From positions 455,702 to 519,701 of the forward strand of contig NZ_RXNU01000004.1 in the NCBI RefSeq assembly GCF_003966225.1: 64,000 nt of DNA, in the 5' to 3' direction. The stretch's first letter is position 1. Each line of letters starts with the position of its first letter. The stretch comes from Shewanella canadensis (GTDB lineage: Bacteria > Pseudomonadota > Gammaproteobacteria > Enterobacterales > Shewanellaceae). This document shows positions 27,375 through 36,614 of this stretch, piece after piece. The translations under genes were made by a program, and so were the position numbers. The notes below the pieces were generated by a model, which was given only the letters and a program-made list of their open reading frames with translations, searched no databases and was not told the DNA's origin.

Positions 27375-28196
27375 ATGGCTATTACGGTAAATACCAATGT
27401 GACTTCAATGAAGGCGCAGAAAAATCTAAACGTCTCGAGTGGTGCCCTGGCTACATCAATGGAGCGACTATCGAGTGGTCTGAGAATCAACAGTGCTAAA
27501 GATGATGCCGCGGGTCTGGCAATCTCAAACCGTCTTAATTCGCAAGTACGTGGTCTTGAAGTGGGTATGCGTAACGCAAATGACGCTATCTCTATCGCGC
27601 AGATCGCAGAAGGTGCGATGCAGGAGCAGACCAATATGCTGCAGCGTATGCGTGATTTGACCATTCAGTCTGAAAATGGCGCAAACAGCACCGATGATAT
27701 TGCAGCTATTAAAGCCGAGATGGACCAATTAGCAACTGAAATAGACCTGATTGGTACCAGCACTGCGTTTGGTAATACTAAGTTGATGAGTGGTGGCTTC
27801 TCCGCGGGTAAAACCTTCCAGGTGGGTCACCAAGATGGTGAAGATGTTACGATTAAAGTTAAGAAAACGGATAAAACGACACTTTCAGTAGCGGCACTTG
27901 TCTTAACGACTTCTGCTAACCGAGCTTCCGCTTTAGGTGCAATCGACAAAGCGATTAAGACGATCGATACTCAACGTGGTGATTTAGGTGCGATTCAGAA
28001 CCGTCTATCTCATAACATCAGTAACAGTGCCAACACTCAGGCTAACGTTGCCGACGCTAAGAGCCGTATTGTGGATGTGGATTTCGCCAAAGAAACGGCT
28101 ACCATGACTAAAAACCAGGTTCTGCAACAAACTGGCTCAACGATGCTTGCACAGGCAAACCAGCTTCCACAAGTTGCACTTTCTTTACTTGGGTAA
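27375..28196 (+). CDS. flaA: Flagellin (first of two)
   Basis: A short flagellin of 273 residues made of D0/D1 helices (N-terminal [20 protein letters not shown]-terminal [20 protein letters not shown]) and a small variable middle; the large D2/D3 domains are absent. The TLR5-type segment [14 protein letters not shown] is present. It differs from the second flagellin at about a dozen residues. The likely glycosylation targets are central Ser/Thr residues. The name flaA follows Shewanella usage for the upstream copy; the identity as flagellin is certain. Confidence 0.95.
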   Translation: MAITVNTNVTSMKAQKNLNVSSGALATSMERLSSGLRINSAKDDAAGLAISNRLNSQVRGLEVGMRNANDAISIAQIAEGAMQEQTNMLQRMRDLTIQSENGANSTDDIAAIKAEMDQLATEIDLIGTSTAFGNTKLMSGGFSAGKTFQVGHQDGEDVTIKVKKTDKTTLSVAALVLTTSANRASALGAIDKAIKTIDTQRGDLGAIQNRLSHNISNSANTQANVADAKSRIVDVDFAKETATMTKNQVLQQTGSTMLAQANQLPQVALSLLG

Positions 28197-28212
28197 GCAT
28201 GGATATCGCTAT

Positions 28213-28248
28213 AAAGTGGCTCAATTTTACTTCTTGCCGAGCCACTTT
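28213..28248 (+). terminator. Terminator between the two flagellin genes
   Basis: A 10-bp stem AAAGTGGCTC / GAGCCACTTT with a 16-base loop, 17 bases after the first flagellin stop. Confidence 0.75.
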
Positions 28249-28334
28249 AAGCATTATTTAATTAATTACTCACCAATTTGCAATTGAATTTAAAGACTTT
28301 TTTAAAAAATTGCTGTTTTTTTGATAAAAATAAC

Positions 28335-28361
28335 TAAAGATAAAAACTCCTCTGCCGTTAA
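28335..28361 (+). promoter_or_regulatory. Sigma-28 (FliA) promoter of the second flagellin
   Basis: TAAAG, a 14-base gap, then GCCGTTAA, matching the sigma-28 consensus spacing. It lies 80 bp before the ATG. Confidence 0.85.
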
Positions 28362-28440
28362 ATATACTGTAACCAATTAGCTCCGCCTGGCTTGAAGCAG
28401 ACAGGCAAGTTCTTAAGTCAGGTATAAAGAGGAATCAATC

Positions 28441-29259
28441 ATGGCTATTACAGTAAATACTAACGTCACTTCGCTTAAAGCACAGAAAAACCTAAACAGT
28501 TCTAGTGGTGCGCTAGCAACCTCAATGGAGCGTCTATCAAGTGGTTTGCGCATCAACAGTGCTAAAGATGATGCCGCCGGTCTTGCAATTTCGAACCGTT
28601 TGAACAGTCAGGTTCGAGGTCTGGAAGTTGGTATGCGTAACGCAAACGATGCTATTTCGATTGCACAAATCGCTGAAGGTGCAATGCAGGAACAGACAAA
28701 CATGCTACAACGTATGCGTGATTTGACTGTTCAGTCTGAAAACGGTGCAAACAGCACAGATGACCTTGCAGCTATTAAAGCCGAGATGGACCAATTAGCA
28801 ACTGAAATTGATGCAATTGGTACAAGTACTGCGTTTGGTAATACAAAGCTGATGAGCGGTGGTTTCTCCGCGGGTAAATCTTTCCAGGTTGGTGCCCAAG
28901 ACGGTGAAGATGTTACAATTAAAGTTAAGAAAACGGATAAAACGACACTTTCAGTAGGGGCACTTGTCTTAACTACTTCTGCTAACCGAGCTTCCGCTTT
29001 AGGTGCAATCGATAAAGCGATTAAGACGATTGATACTCAGCGTGGTGATTTAGGTGCGATTCAGAACCGTCTGTCTCACAACATCAGTAACAGTGCCAAC
29101 ACTCAGGCTAACGTTGCCGACGCTAAGAGCCGTATTGTAGATGTGGATTTCGCCAAAGAGACCTCCACTATGACTAAGAACCAGGTACTACAACAAACAG
29201 GTTCTGCAATGTTAGCGCAAGCTAACCAGTTACCTCAAATAGCACTTTCATTACTATAA
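28441..29259 (+). CDS. flaB: Flagellin (second of two)
   Basis: A 272-residue flagellin, nearly identical to the first, with the same D0/D1-only plan. It carries its own sigma-28 promoter and terminator, so it is expressed late as the likely major filament subunit. In nucleotide sequence the second half is far closer to the first flagellin than the first half is, which suggests gene conversion. Confidence 0.95.
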   Translation: MAITVNTNVTSLKAQKNLNSSSGALATSMERLSSGLRINSAKDDAAGLAISNRLNSQVRGLEVGMRNANDAISIAQIAEGAMQEQTNMLQRMRDLTVQSENGANSTDDLAAIKAEMDQLATEIDAIGTSTAFGNTKLMSGGFSAGKSFQVGAQDGEDVTIKVKKTDKTTLSVGALVLTTSANRASALGAIDKAIKTIDTQRGDLGAIQNRLSHNISNSANTQANVADAKSRIVDVDFAKETSTMTKNQVLQQTGSAMLAQANQLPQIALSLL

Positions 29260-29292
29260 ATGATAATGTAACAGGGTTATAGTTGATAGTAG

Positions 29293-29322
29293 AAAGGGAG
29301 GTTCGGCGACGGATCTCCCTTT
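29293..29322 (+). terminator. Terminator after the second flagellin
   Basis: AAAGGGAG / CTCCCTTT, an 8-bp stem with a 14-base loop, followed by a short T/A stretch. Confidence 0.65.
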
Positions 29323-29365
29323 AATGGTTTAAGGATAAACTAGGTAAGTTAGGAGGAGTATGGTC

Positions 29366-29755
29366 ATGGACATCAATTTTACAAGCTCATCCAGCGCGGC
29401 AGCGACTAAGGTTGAGATCGGTACAGGAACTGTTAAAGCTGGAACCGTAGAAGGTGCAGAACTTGAGCCGAACACTATAATTAAAGCTGTAGAGGAAGTG
29501 GAAAAAGGTGCTTCCGAAGAGCCAAAGTTAAATGAAGAAGAGTTACAGAATTTAGTCGAAGACTTGTCCAGTATGATGTCAGTTATGCGTAAAGGGTTGG
29601 CATTTAAAATCGATGAACATTCTGGCACTAATGTTGTTAGTGTTATGGATATCGAATCAGGCGATCTGATTCGGCAGATCCCTAATGAAGAAGCGTTAAA
29701 ATTAGCGAGGAAGTTGACTGAGGTAACGGGTCTTTTGATGCAAACAGAAGCCTGA
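29366..29755 (+). CDS. flaG: Flagellar protein FlaG
   Basis: FlaG is a small protein that affects filament length in polar flagella. The 129-residue product has a low-complexity N-terminus and the conserved C-terminal core (LAFKIDEHSGTNVVSVMDIESGDLIRQIPNEEALKLA). I prefer the ATG at 29366 (MDINF) because it lies nine bases after AGGAGG; the ATG at 29360 is only three bases away. It precedes fliD. Confidence 0.9.
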   Translation: MDINFTSSSSAAATKVEIGTGTVKAGTVEGAELEPNTIIKAVEEVEKGASEEPKLNEEELQNLVEDLSSMMSVMRKGLAFKIDEHSGTNVVSVMDIESGDLIRQIPNEEALKLARKLTEVTGLLMQTEA

Positions 29756-29812
29756 TTCTTCTTTCAAAGATTATTTAGCAGTAAGAGAATATTTGTTTAG
29801 TAAGAGGTTTTT

Positions 29813-31186
29813 ATGGCATTAACGGCGACAGGAATAGGCTCTGGGCTCGATATTAACACTATTGTCGGTGTGCTTGTTGATGCTGAGAAAGTACCTAAAG
29901 AAGCAATGTTCGATAAAACTGAAAAGACGATCGATGCGAAAGTATCGGCGATAGGCACATTAAAGAGTGCCTTATCGACATTTCAGGACGCGTTAGAAAA
30001 GCTTCAAGATGGTGGTAGCTTAAACCAGAGAACCGTCTCCACTGGAGAAAGTAGTTATCTGACCGCAACTGCCGATAAAACATCACAATCCGGTAGTTAT
30101 AATGTCAAGGTTGAACAGTTAGCTCAGCAGCATAAAGTTGCCGGTATCAATGTTGCCGATCCCAGCGTCCCAGTTGGAGAGGGGAGCTTAGATCTGACGG
30201 TTAACGGTAATAATTTTTCCGTAACTGTTGGTGCCACCGATTCACTCGAAGATATCGCTAATAATATCAATAGTGCAACCGATAACGTCGGTGTTACGGC
30301 GACGATTATTACCAGTGATGCGGGTAGCAGGCTGGTATTAAGTTCTGACACAGAAGGTACAGATAGCCAGATAGGCGTGGTAGCGAACGATACTGTGGGT
30401 ACCGGGCTTAATGATATGTTTGGCGGTGCTAATCTTTCTGAACTTCAAATCGCAAAGAACTCGATAGTCCACGTCGATGGCCAGCAACTGACTTCTCAGA
30501 CCAATGAAGTTAAAGGCGCCATTACCGGGGTGACGCTCAATCTGACAGATGCTGATTTGAGTAAAACAACCACGGTTAAAGTTGAGCTGGATAAAGACGC
30601 CGTTAAAGATAATGTGCAAGGCTTCGTCGATGCTTATAACAGTTTAATAGGTACTATCGATAAGCTCTCCGCTTATGATCTTGAGAAAAAGGAGGCCGCT
30701 GCACTGCAAGGGGACTCCATGATCCGCTCAATTGAATCCCAATTGAGGAATATGATCAGTTCAAGGGTCGATGTAGGAGGCGAGACTGTAGCATTATATG
30801 ATATCGGTATAGAAGCGGACCGTTATGGAAAACTGTCTGTCGATAGTGACAAGCTTGATACCGCGATTGAAGAGAACATGAGCGGTATCGAAGGTCTGTT
30901 TTCGACGAAAGATACCGGAATTGCAAACCGTTTAGACACACTGGTTGAAAGCTATGTTAAACCGACTACCGGCTTGATTAACAGCAGAAATAATGCTTAC
31001 ACCAGTGATAAACAGCGCCTGGATGATCAGCGTGAAGCCTTTACCTTGAAGATGGAGCAATTAAACGCCAGATTGATGAAGCAGTTCAATGCGATGGATC
31101 TGATTGTCGGTAATTTAAATCAACAGTCTGCAGGGATTATTGGCGGCTTAAATGCTTTACCTGGCGTAGTTAGAACTCAAAACTAA
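29813..31186 (+). CDS. fliD: Filament cap protein FliD (HAP2)
   Basis: FliD caps the filament and inserts flagellin. The 457-residue protein begins ALTATGIGSGLDINTIVGVLV, the FliD N-terminal signature, and ends with a flagellin-like coiled coil (MEQLNARLMKQFNAMDLIVGNLNQQ). It is in an operon with flaG and the two chaperone genes. Confidence 0.95.
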   Translation: MALTATGIGSGLDINTIVGVLVDAEKVPKEAMFDKTEKTIDAKVSAIGTLKSALSTFQDALEKLQDGGSLNQRTVSTGESSYLTATADKTSQSGSYNVKVEQLAQQHKVAGINVADPSVPVGEGSLDLTVNGNNFSVTVGATDSLEDIANNINSATDNVGVTATIITSDAGSRLVLSSDTEGTDSQIGVVANDTVGTGLNDMFGGANLSELQIAKNSIVHVDGQQLTSQTNEVKGAITGVTLNLTDADLSKTTTVKVELDKDAVKDNVQGFVDAYNSLIGTIDKLSAYDLEKKEAAALQGDSMIRSIESQLRNMISSRVDVGGETVALYDIGIEADRYGKLSVDSDKLDTAIEENMSGIEGLFSTKDTGIANRLDTLVESYVKPTTGLINSRNNAYTSDKQRLDDQREAFTLKMEQLNARLMKQFNAMDLIVGNLNQQSAGIIGGLNALPGVVRTQN

Positions 31187-31214
31187 TCTGGGTGTTACTT
31201 GAATAGGAGGTCTC

Positions 31215-31541
31215 TTGCGAGCTCTACCTCAGCTGGAAAAATTAAATAAGTCTGTATCGGAAACTTTATCTGAGCTGGAGATCATTCCGGCAGAAGATGA
31301 GGCTGCTGATGAGTTGGTATTAAATTTGCAGGAGTTAGTGGGACAGCGTCAACTTTTACTCGAAGAGTTGCTAACTTCTCCAAAAGATGAAGATAGACCT
31401 GTGCTGGAAAGCCAATTAGCGTTAACGCAGCAATTTGAGCAGCAAGCTAAGCGAGTGTTACTGCACAGGCAAGAGCTTTTGCATCTTGGAAGAAAAAGTA
31501 AACGCCAAATTAATGTTTACAAATCAATAGGTGCCAAATAG
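31215..31541 (+). CDS. FliT-like flagellar chaperone
   Basis: A 108-residue, highly charged helical protein between fliD and fliS. In many polar flagellates this slot holds FliT or a FliT-like cap-protein chaperone, which fits the size and the coiled-coil character (LEKLNKSVSETLSELEI; QQFEQQAKRVLLHRQELLHL). It starts with TTG, four bases after AGGAGG. I do not recognise it by sequence alone, so the symbol is left blank. Confidence 0.72.
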   Translation: MRALPQLEKLNKSVSETLSELEIIPAEDEAADELVLNLQELVGQRQLLLEELLTSPKDEDRPVLESQLALTQQFEQQAKRVLLHRQELLHLGRKSKRQINVYKSIGAK

Positions 31542-31551
31542 GTAGGTATAT

Positions 31552-31962
31552 ATGAGAAAATCACTGCAATCATATCGAAAAGTGTCAGTTGAGAGTGAAA
31601 TCTCGGTTGCTTCCCCCCACAGAATCATTCAGATGATGTTTGAAGGTGCACTGCAGCGTTTAGCTCAGAGTCGATATGCGATTGAGAATAACGATGTTGC
31701 CAATAAAGGGATCTATATTGGCAAGGCCATAGGCATTATTACCGGTTTAAATAACAGTTTGAATATGGAAGCTGGTGGAGATATTCCGACGAATTTAAGT
31801 GCTCTTTATGATTTTATGTTACGTCGCGTTTCTGAAGCGAATCTAAACAATGATGTTCAGGCGATCGATGATGTTTGTGACATTCTAAGAACCATTAAAG
31901 AGGGTTGGGATGCTATTCCGACCGAGCAACATCATATGGCATCACACAACGAAGCCGTGTAA
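31552..31962 (+). CDS. fliS: Flagellin export chaperone FliS
   Basis: FliS binds flagellin in the cytoplasm and delivers it to the export gate. The 136-residue helical protein has ISVASPHRIIQMMFEGALQRLAQSRYAIE, the family signature. It closes the flaG-fliD-fliS cluster. Confidence 0.95.
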   Translation: MRKSLQSYRKVSVESEISVASPHRIIQMMFEGALQRLAQSRYAIENNDVANKGIYIGKAIGIITGLNNSLNMEAGGDIPTNLSALYDFMLRRVSEANLNNDVQAIDDVCDILRTIKEGWDAIPTEQHHMASHNEAV

Positions 31963-32009
31963 ATTCAAAATCGGTTTATGGGGGGGACCCCCCAAAATAA
32001 TCGTCAAAA

Positions 32010-32084
32010 GTCAATTAATTGACAAGCGAATCTGGATTCGTTGAATATTTCAGCTAAAATCAATGGAGTGCAGCTAAAATCAAT
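32010..32084 (+). promoter_or_regulatory. Clustered palindromes and direct repeat upstream of flrA
   Basis: Within 75 bp are two perfect 14-bp palindromes (32010-32023 GTCAATTAATTGAC; 32027-32040 CGAATCTGGATTCG) and a 14-bp direct repeat CAGCTAAAATCAAT at 32051-32064 and 32071-32084. The direct copies are 20 bp apart, about two helical turns. The gap from 31963 to 32252 holds no gene. The cluster is probably a binding region for a regulator of the flagellar master gene; the regulator is unknown. Confidence 0.55.
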
Positions 32085-32252
32085 TCAGGTTTGCATTAAA
32101 TGCATCAGAGACTTGCTAATAGCTTGCTGATAATACACTATTCCTTACGGTAGTGATTTTGTTCAGTTTGTATTGGAAACACTACACAGCTTTTTAAGCA
32201 ACAAACACTAATAATTAATGCGAATAATAACGAGCGCTTTACGGCTTTTTTA

Positions 32253-33686
32253 ATGATGCAAACAGATCAACGAATTCTACTTGTCGGTAACCAGTCTGAG
32301 CGAATTAATCGCTTGTCGTGCGTATTTGAGTTTTTAGGTGAGCAAGTTGAGCTGGTCGCAGTCGATAAGCTCGAACTGCGAATTCAAAACACTCGATTCA
32401 GAGCCTTGGTTATTTCAGTCGAAACTCAATCTAAAGAGTTACTTCAATCTCTTGCCGGGACATTGCCCTGGCAACCCATATTGCTGCTCGGAGATTTAAC
32501 GGGCGTTACAGCATCTAATGTTTTGGGTCATATTGAGGAACCCCTCAATTATCCTCAATTGACCGAGCTGCTACATTTTTGTCAGGTCTTCGGCCAGGCT
32601 AAACGTCCGGATATTCCTACCAGCGTCAATCAGACTAAGTTATTCAGGAGTATGGTAGGACGAAGTGATGGTATTGCTCAGGTTCGTCACTTAATTAGTC
32701 AAGTTGCCAGCTCTGATGCTACGGTGTTGGTATTAGGTCAGTCCGGTACCGGTAAAGAGGTTGTAGCCCGTAATATTCACTATATCTCTGAGCGTCGCGA
32801 TGGCCCTTTTATTCCAGTCAATTGTGGCGCCATTCCCGCAGAGCTCCTCGAAAGTGAGTTATTCGGTCATGAGAAGGGATCATTTACCGGTGCGATTAGT
32901 GCCCGTAAAGGACGCTTCGAATTAGCAGAGAAAGGCACTCTCTTTCTGGATGAGATCGGTGATATGCCTCTGCAGATGCAAGTGAAGCTATTGCGCGTGT
33001 TGCAGGAGAAGGTATTTGAACGGGTAGGGGGCTCAAAATCCATTACTACCGACGTTCGTGTTGTCGCCGCGACTCATCGAGATCTCGAAGAGATGATCAC
33101 TAACGGTCAGTTTCGTGAAGATCTCTATTATCGATTGAATGTTTTCCCTATCGAAATGCCTGCCTTGTGCGAGAGAAAAGATGATATACCTCTCTTGCTT
33201 CAGGAGTTAGTCAGTCGGGTTTACAACGAAGGTCGTGGTAAGGTTCGTTTTACCCAAAGAGCGATAGAGTCGTTGAAGGAGCACGCCTGGGCTGGCAATG
33301 TGAGAGAACTCTCGAATTTGGTTGAGCGTCTTACCATTCTCTACCCCGGTGGATTGGTCGATGTTAATGATCTTCCTGTTAAGTATCGTCACATAGATGT
33401 GCCTGAATACTGTGTCGAGGTGAGTGAAGAGGAGCTTGAGCGTGATGCGTTAGCTTCGATATTCAGTAATGATGAACCGGTCGATATTCCTGAAACACGT
33501 TTTCCAAGCGAGCTACCTCCGGAAGGCGTTAATCTCAAAGACCTTCTCGCTGAGCTCGAGATAGATATGATTAGGCAAGCGTTAGAACAACAAGATAATG
33601 TCGTTGCCAGAGCGGCTGAAATGTTAGGTATCAGACGCACGACTCTCGTCGAAAAGATGAGAAAATATGGAATGGGAAAAGATTAA
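32253..33686 (+). CDS. flrA: Sigma-54-dependent master flagellar regulator FlrA (FleQ-type)
   Basis: FlrA tops the polar flagellar cascade and with sigma-54 activates flrBC and other early genes. The 477-residue protein has the FleQ-type N-terminal domain (about 1-120), an AAA+ domain with GQSGTGKE (162-169), GSFTGA (209-214) and FLDEIG (231-236), and a Fis-type helix-turn-helix (about 440-475, VVARAAEMLGIRRTTL). The sigma-54 contact loop reads GSFTGA, not GAFTGA. No sigma-54 element precedes it, as expected for a sigma-70-driven top gene. It starts at the first of two adjacent ATGs, without a clear ribosome site. Confidence 0.94.
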   Translation: MMQTDQRILLVGNQSERINRLSCVFEFLGEQVELVAVDKLELRIQNTRFRALVISVETQSKELLQSLAGTLPWQPILLLGDLTGVTASNVLGHIEEPLNYPQLTELLHFCQVFGQAKRPDIPTSVNQTKLFRSMVGRSDGIAQVRHLISQVASSDATVLVLGQSGTGKEVVARNIHYISERRDGPFIPVNCGAIPAELLESELFGHEKGSFTGAISARKGRFELAEKGTLFLDEIGDMPLQMQVKLLRVLQEKVFERVGGSKSITTDVRVVAATHRDLEEMITNGQFREDLYYRLNVFPIEMPALCERKDDIPLLLQELVSRVYNEGRGKVRFTQRAIESLKEHAWAGNVRELSNLVERLTILYPGGLVDVNDLPVKYRHIDVPEYCVEVSEEELERDALASIFSNDEPVDIPETRFPSELPPEGVNLKDLLAELEIDMIRQALEQQDNVVARAAEMLGIRRTTLVEKMRKYGMGKD

Positions 33687-33711
33687 ATAGAAGTTCCTAG
33701 GAACTAGTTTC

Positions 33712-33753
33712 TAGTTCCTAGTTCCTAGTTCCTAGTTCCTAGTTCCTAGTTCC
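33712..33753 (+). repeat. 7-bp tandem repeat (TAGTTCC)x6
   Basis: Six perfect copies of TAGTTCC sit between flrA and flrB and end 19 bp before the flrB sigma-54 -24 box. Such repeats can change copy number by slippage. Confidence 0.9.
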
Positions 33754-33772
33754 TCGCCCCTTCTTTTCCTCT

Positions 33773-33788
33773 TGGCACACTTCGTGCA
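33773..33788 (+). promoter_or_regulatory. Sigma-54 promoter of flrBC
   Basis: TGGCACACTTCGTGCA: TGGCAC is perfect and the -12 box is GTGCA instead of TTGCA. It lies 38 bp before the flrB ATG. FlrA and sigma-54 drive flrBC in Vibrio cholerae, so the location agrees. Confidence 0.7.
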
Positions 33789-33825
33789 CCCCCTCCGTTA
33801 GCAGCAATTTTTTGACGGAGTCGAT

Positions 33826-34941
33826 ATGTCCGTAAACCCTCAAATTCAACTTGATACTTTAAATCAGTACTCTCCGAGATGGTTGGAAACAGCACCTGCT
33901 GCCAACATGTCAAATCGAATGGAGCGCATCCTTCAGGCTATGCCTTCGGGAGTCGTGATCATTAATGGTGATGGGTTAGTCACGGATGCTAATCCAGTGG
34001 CCGTTGAACTATTGGGATTACCATTAGAGGGCTTAAGGTGGATTCAGGTCATTAACCGTGCCTTTTCTCCACAAGATGACGATGGCCATGAAGTTTCACT
34101 TCGTAACGGTCGCAGAGTTAAGCTCGCGATAACCCCGTTGACGCCAGAACCCGGCCAGCTGATAGTGCTGACGGATCTGACAGAAACCCGTCTGCTGCAA
34201 AAGAATTTATCTCACCTTCAGCGCCTTTCTGCACTAGGAAAGATGGTGGCAACGCTTGCTCATCAAGTGCGTACGCCATTGACTGCGGCCTTGCTATACG
34301 CCTCAAATTTAGCCAGCCCGAGAATATCTGAAGCTGCCAGAAGCCGTTTTCAGAAGAAGCTCGTCGATAGACTAAATGAGCTGGAACATCAGGTGAACGA
34401 TATGTTGCTGATGGCAAAGGGACGTCAACAGGAGCAAGGTGAAGCAGAGACTGTCGATTCGATTATGGGAAGTGTACTGGCCAATTGCGAACCTATTGCA
34501 AAACAACATTCATGCAAGCTTGAATTTATCGATGAATCCAGTGGTGAGTTTCTTGCCAATGCCAGCGCATTAAGCTCTGCTATCAATAACCTTGTGGTTA
34601 ACAGCATAGAAGCGGGCGCGACCCGGGTCGAGCTGAAGGGTCGAGAATCGGCTCACGAACTTCAGATCGATGTCACCGACAATGGCAAAGGCTTAGATAA
34701 GTCGATGCAGAAGAAAGTGATGGAACCCTTTTTTACGACTAAACCCCAGGGAACAGGGCTTGGCCTCGCTGTTGTTCAGTCGGTGGTGGCTAATCATGGC
34801 GGAAAGATTCACTTTAGGTGCGAGAAAGGAATGGGTTGCAGAGCTTCCTTACACTTTCCCAAGTTACAACAAATGACAGATAAAGAAGATCTTTTACAGG
34901 AAGGTTTATCTAAACAAGCTGAGGAGTCATCTCATGTCTGA
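33826..34941 (+). CDS. flrB: Flagellar sensor histidine kinase FlrB
   Basis: FlrB phosphorylates FlrC. The 371-residue cytoplasmic protein has a PAS-like domain (about 30-120), the H-box with His146 in ATLAHQVRTP, and an HATPase domain with DNGKGL and GTGLGLAVV. There is no membrane segment, as in other FlrB proteins. It overlaps flrC by eight bases. Confidence 0.93.
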   Translation: MSVNPQIQLDTLNQYSPRWLETAPAANMSNRMERILQAMPSGVVIINGDGLVTDANPVAVELLGLPLEGLRWIQVINRAFSPQDDDGHEVSLRNGRRVKLAITPLTPEPGQLIVLTDLTETRLLQKNLSHLQRLSALGKMVATLAHQVRTPLTAALLYASNLASPRISEAARSRFQKKLVDRLNELEHQVNDMLLMAKGRQQEQGEAETVDSIMGSVLANCEPIAKQHSCKLEFIDESSGEFLANASALSSAINNLVVNSIEAGATRVELKGRESAHELQIDVTDNGKGLDKSMQKKVMEPFFTTKPQGTGLGLAVVQSVVANHGGKIHFRCEKGMGCRASLHFPKLQQMTDKEDLLQEGLSKQAEESSHV

Positions 34942-36292
34942 AGGCAAAATACTCTTGGTTGAGGATGACCATTCGCTCAGGGAAGCCCTATTAGATACGC
35001 TATTGCTGGCACAATATGAGTGCACCGATGTCGGCTCTGCTGAAGAGGCCATCATTAAGCTGAAAGATGAATCATTCGATATGGTGATAAGTGATGTGCA
35101 GATGGAGGGGATTGGAGGCATAGGTTTGCTCAATTACCTTCATCAAAATACTCAAATACCAGTGCTGTTAATGACGGCGTATGCCACCATCGATAATGCG
35201 GTTAATGCGATTAAATTGGGCGCTGTCGATTATCTGGCAAAACCCTTTGCTCCCGAGGTGTTATTAAATCAGGTTTCTCGTTATATGAAGCCTAAACTGG
35301 TACAAGATCAACCCATCGTCGCCGATGACAAGAGTCTTGCGTTACTCAGTTTGGCTCAAAAGGTGGCTGCATCCGATGCTTCCGTGATGATTATGGGGCC
35401 GAGTGGTTCAGGAAAAGAGGTGTTGGCGCGCTATATTCATCAAAACAGCAGTCGCGTCGATGGTCCGTTTGTGGCAATTAATTGTGCCGCGATTCCTGAG
35501 AACATGCTAGAAGCCACTCTTTTTGGTTATGAGAAAGGGGCCTTTACCGGTGCCTATCAGGCTTGCCCCGGAAAATTTGAACAGGCGCAGGGAGGGACAC
35601 TGCTGCTGGATGAAATTTCCGAGATGGAGCTGGGACTACAGGCCAAGCTTTTGCGTGTTCTTCAAGAGCGCGAGGTTGAGCGACTCGGGGGGCGTAAGAA
35701 TATCAAACTGGATGTCAGAGTGCTCGCGACGTCGAATCGTGATCTTAAGTCTCTGGCGAGCTCTGGGGAGTTTCGTGAGGATCTTTATTACCGAATCAAC
35801 GTCTTTCCACTGACATGGCCGGCGTTAAACCAAAGGCCGGCTGATATCTTACCGCTAGCCAGGCACTTACTGTTAAGACATGCCACGTCATCGGGATTAG
35901 CCGAAGTACCTGAGCTCGATGAAGGTGCTTCAAGGCGCTTATTGACACACCGCTGGCCCGGCAATGTCAGAGAGTTAGATAATGTGATCCAACGAGCCTT
36001 GATACTTCAAAGCGGCACGGTTATCAGCGTTAATGACCTCATAATAGACTCACAGGATGGATTGCTTAATCAGGATACATTCGATATCGCGCAAAATATT
36101 GAACCTAAGCCTGCCGAACTCGATGGGCTCGGGGATGAGCTAAAGGCCCAAGAGCACGTCATTATTCTCGAGACGCTGACTCAATGTCAGGGAAGTCGTA
36201 AGCTTGTCGCCGAAAAGTTAGGAATAAGTGCAAGAACCCTCAGGTATAAGATGGCCAAAATGCGGGATATGGGAATACAGATCCCGGCTTAA
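34934..36292 (+). CDS. flrC: Sigma-54-dependent response regulator FlrC
   Basis: FlrC, phosphorylated by FlrB, activates later (class III) flagellar operons. The 452-residue protein has an N-terminal receiver with acceptor Asp54, an AAA+ domain with GPSGSGKE (155-162) and GAFTGA (202-207), and a C-terminal Fis-type helix-turn-helix (SRKLVAEKLGISARTLRYKM). GGAG before the ATG supports the start. It overlaps flrB. Confidence 0.95.
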   Translation: MSEGKILLVEDDHSLREALLDTLLLAQYECTDVGSAEEAIIKLKDESFDMVISDVQMEGIGGIGLLNYLHQNTQIPVLLMTAYATIDNAVNAIKLGAVDYLAKPFAPEVLLNQVSRYMKPKLVQDQPIVADDKSLALLSLAQKVAASDASVMIMGPSGSGKEVLARYIHQNSSRVDGPFVAINCAAIPENMLEATLFGYEKGAFTGAYQACPGKFEQAQGGTLLLDEISEMELGLQAKLLRVLQEREVERLGGRKNIKLDVRVLATSNRDLKSLASSGEFREDLYYRINVFPLTWPALNQRPADILPLARHLLLRHATSSGLAEVPELDEGASRRLLTHRWPGNVRELDNVIQRALILQSGTVISVNDLIIDSQDGLLNQDTFDIAQNIEPKPAELDGLGDELKAQEHVIILETLTQCQGSRKLVAEKLGISARTLRYKMAKMRDMGIQIPA

Positions 36293-36522
36293 AAGCTAAG
36301 AATGACGCCCTGCGGGCTACTAGGACGCTCGCAGGCTCACTGCTAGGACGGACTTCGTCCTGATAGGTTCTAGCAAAGCAAAAGCACAAGCTTGTATTGG
36401 TTAGGTTTTAAGTTCATTTTCCCCAACCTAGAACCTAGGAGAAGCAGCGCGACGCCCTCGAAGTGACGAAGTCACGTCCTAGCAGCGTAGCGCTCTTCTT
36501 AGCTCCCCCCTTCTGTTTAACT
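36293..36522. other. Repeat-rich gene-free stretch between flrC and fliE
   Basis: This stretch (322 bp gap in all to fliE) has short inverted motifs such as AGGACG-GACTT-CGTCCT and GTGACG/GTCAC pairs, CTAG-rich motifs, and the second copy of the dispersed unit at 36323-36341. No gene is visible. The fliE promoter follows directly. Confidence 0.55.
36323..36341. repeat. Dispersed repeat unit, copy 2
   Basis: GGACGCTCGCAGGCTCACT, one base different from the copy at 15875-15893. Confidence 0.6.
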
Positions 36523-36538
36523 TGGCAAACTTATTGCA
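36523..36538 (+). promoter_or_regulatory. Sigma-54 promoter of fliEFGHIJ
   Basis: TGGCAAACTTATTGCA, GG-N10-GC with TTGCA, 76 bp before the fliE ATG. Confidence 0.8.
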
Positions 36539-36614
36539 TCATCATAACTATCTGTAATTTTCGTCAACTATTCGTCACTTTATATTCAAGAAGGACGGCG
36601 ATAGGGAGCATGTT

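Noticed and set aside
31979..31994. G/C-run hairpin after fliS as a terminator
   Set aside because: The stem is short and followed by an A-run, not a T-run, on the fliS strand.
33712..33753. Direct repeats as a CRISPR array
   Set aside because: The unit is 7 bp and contiguous, with no spacers; it is a simple tandem repeat.
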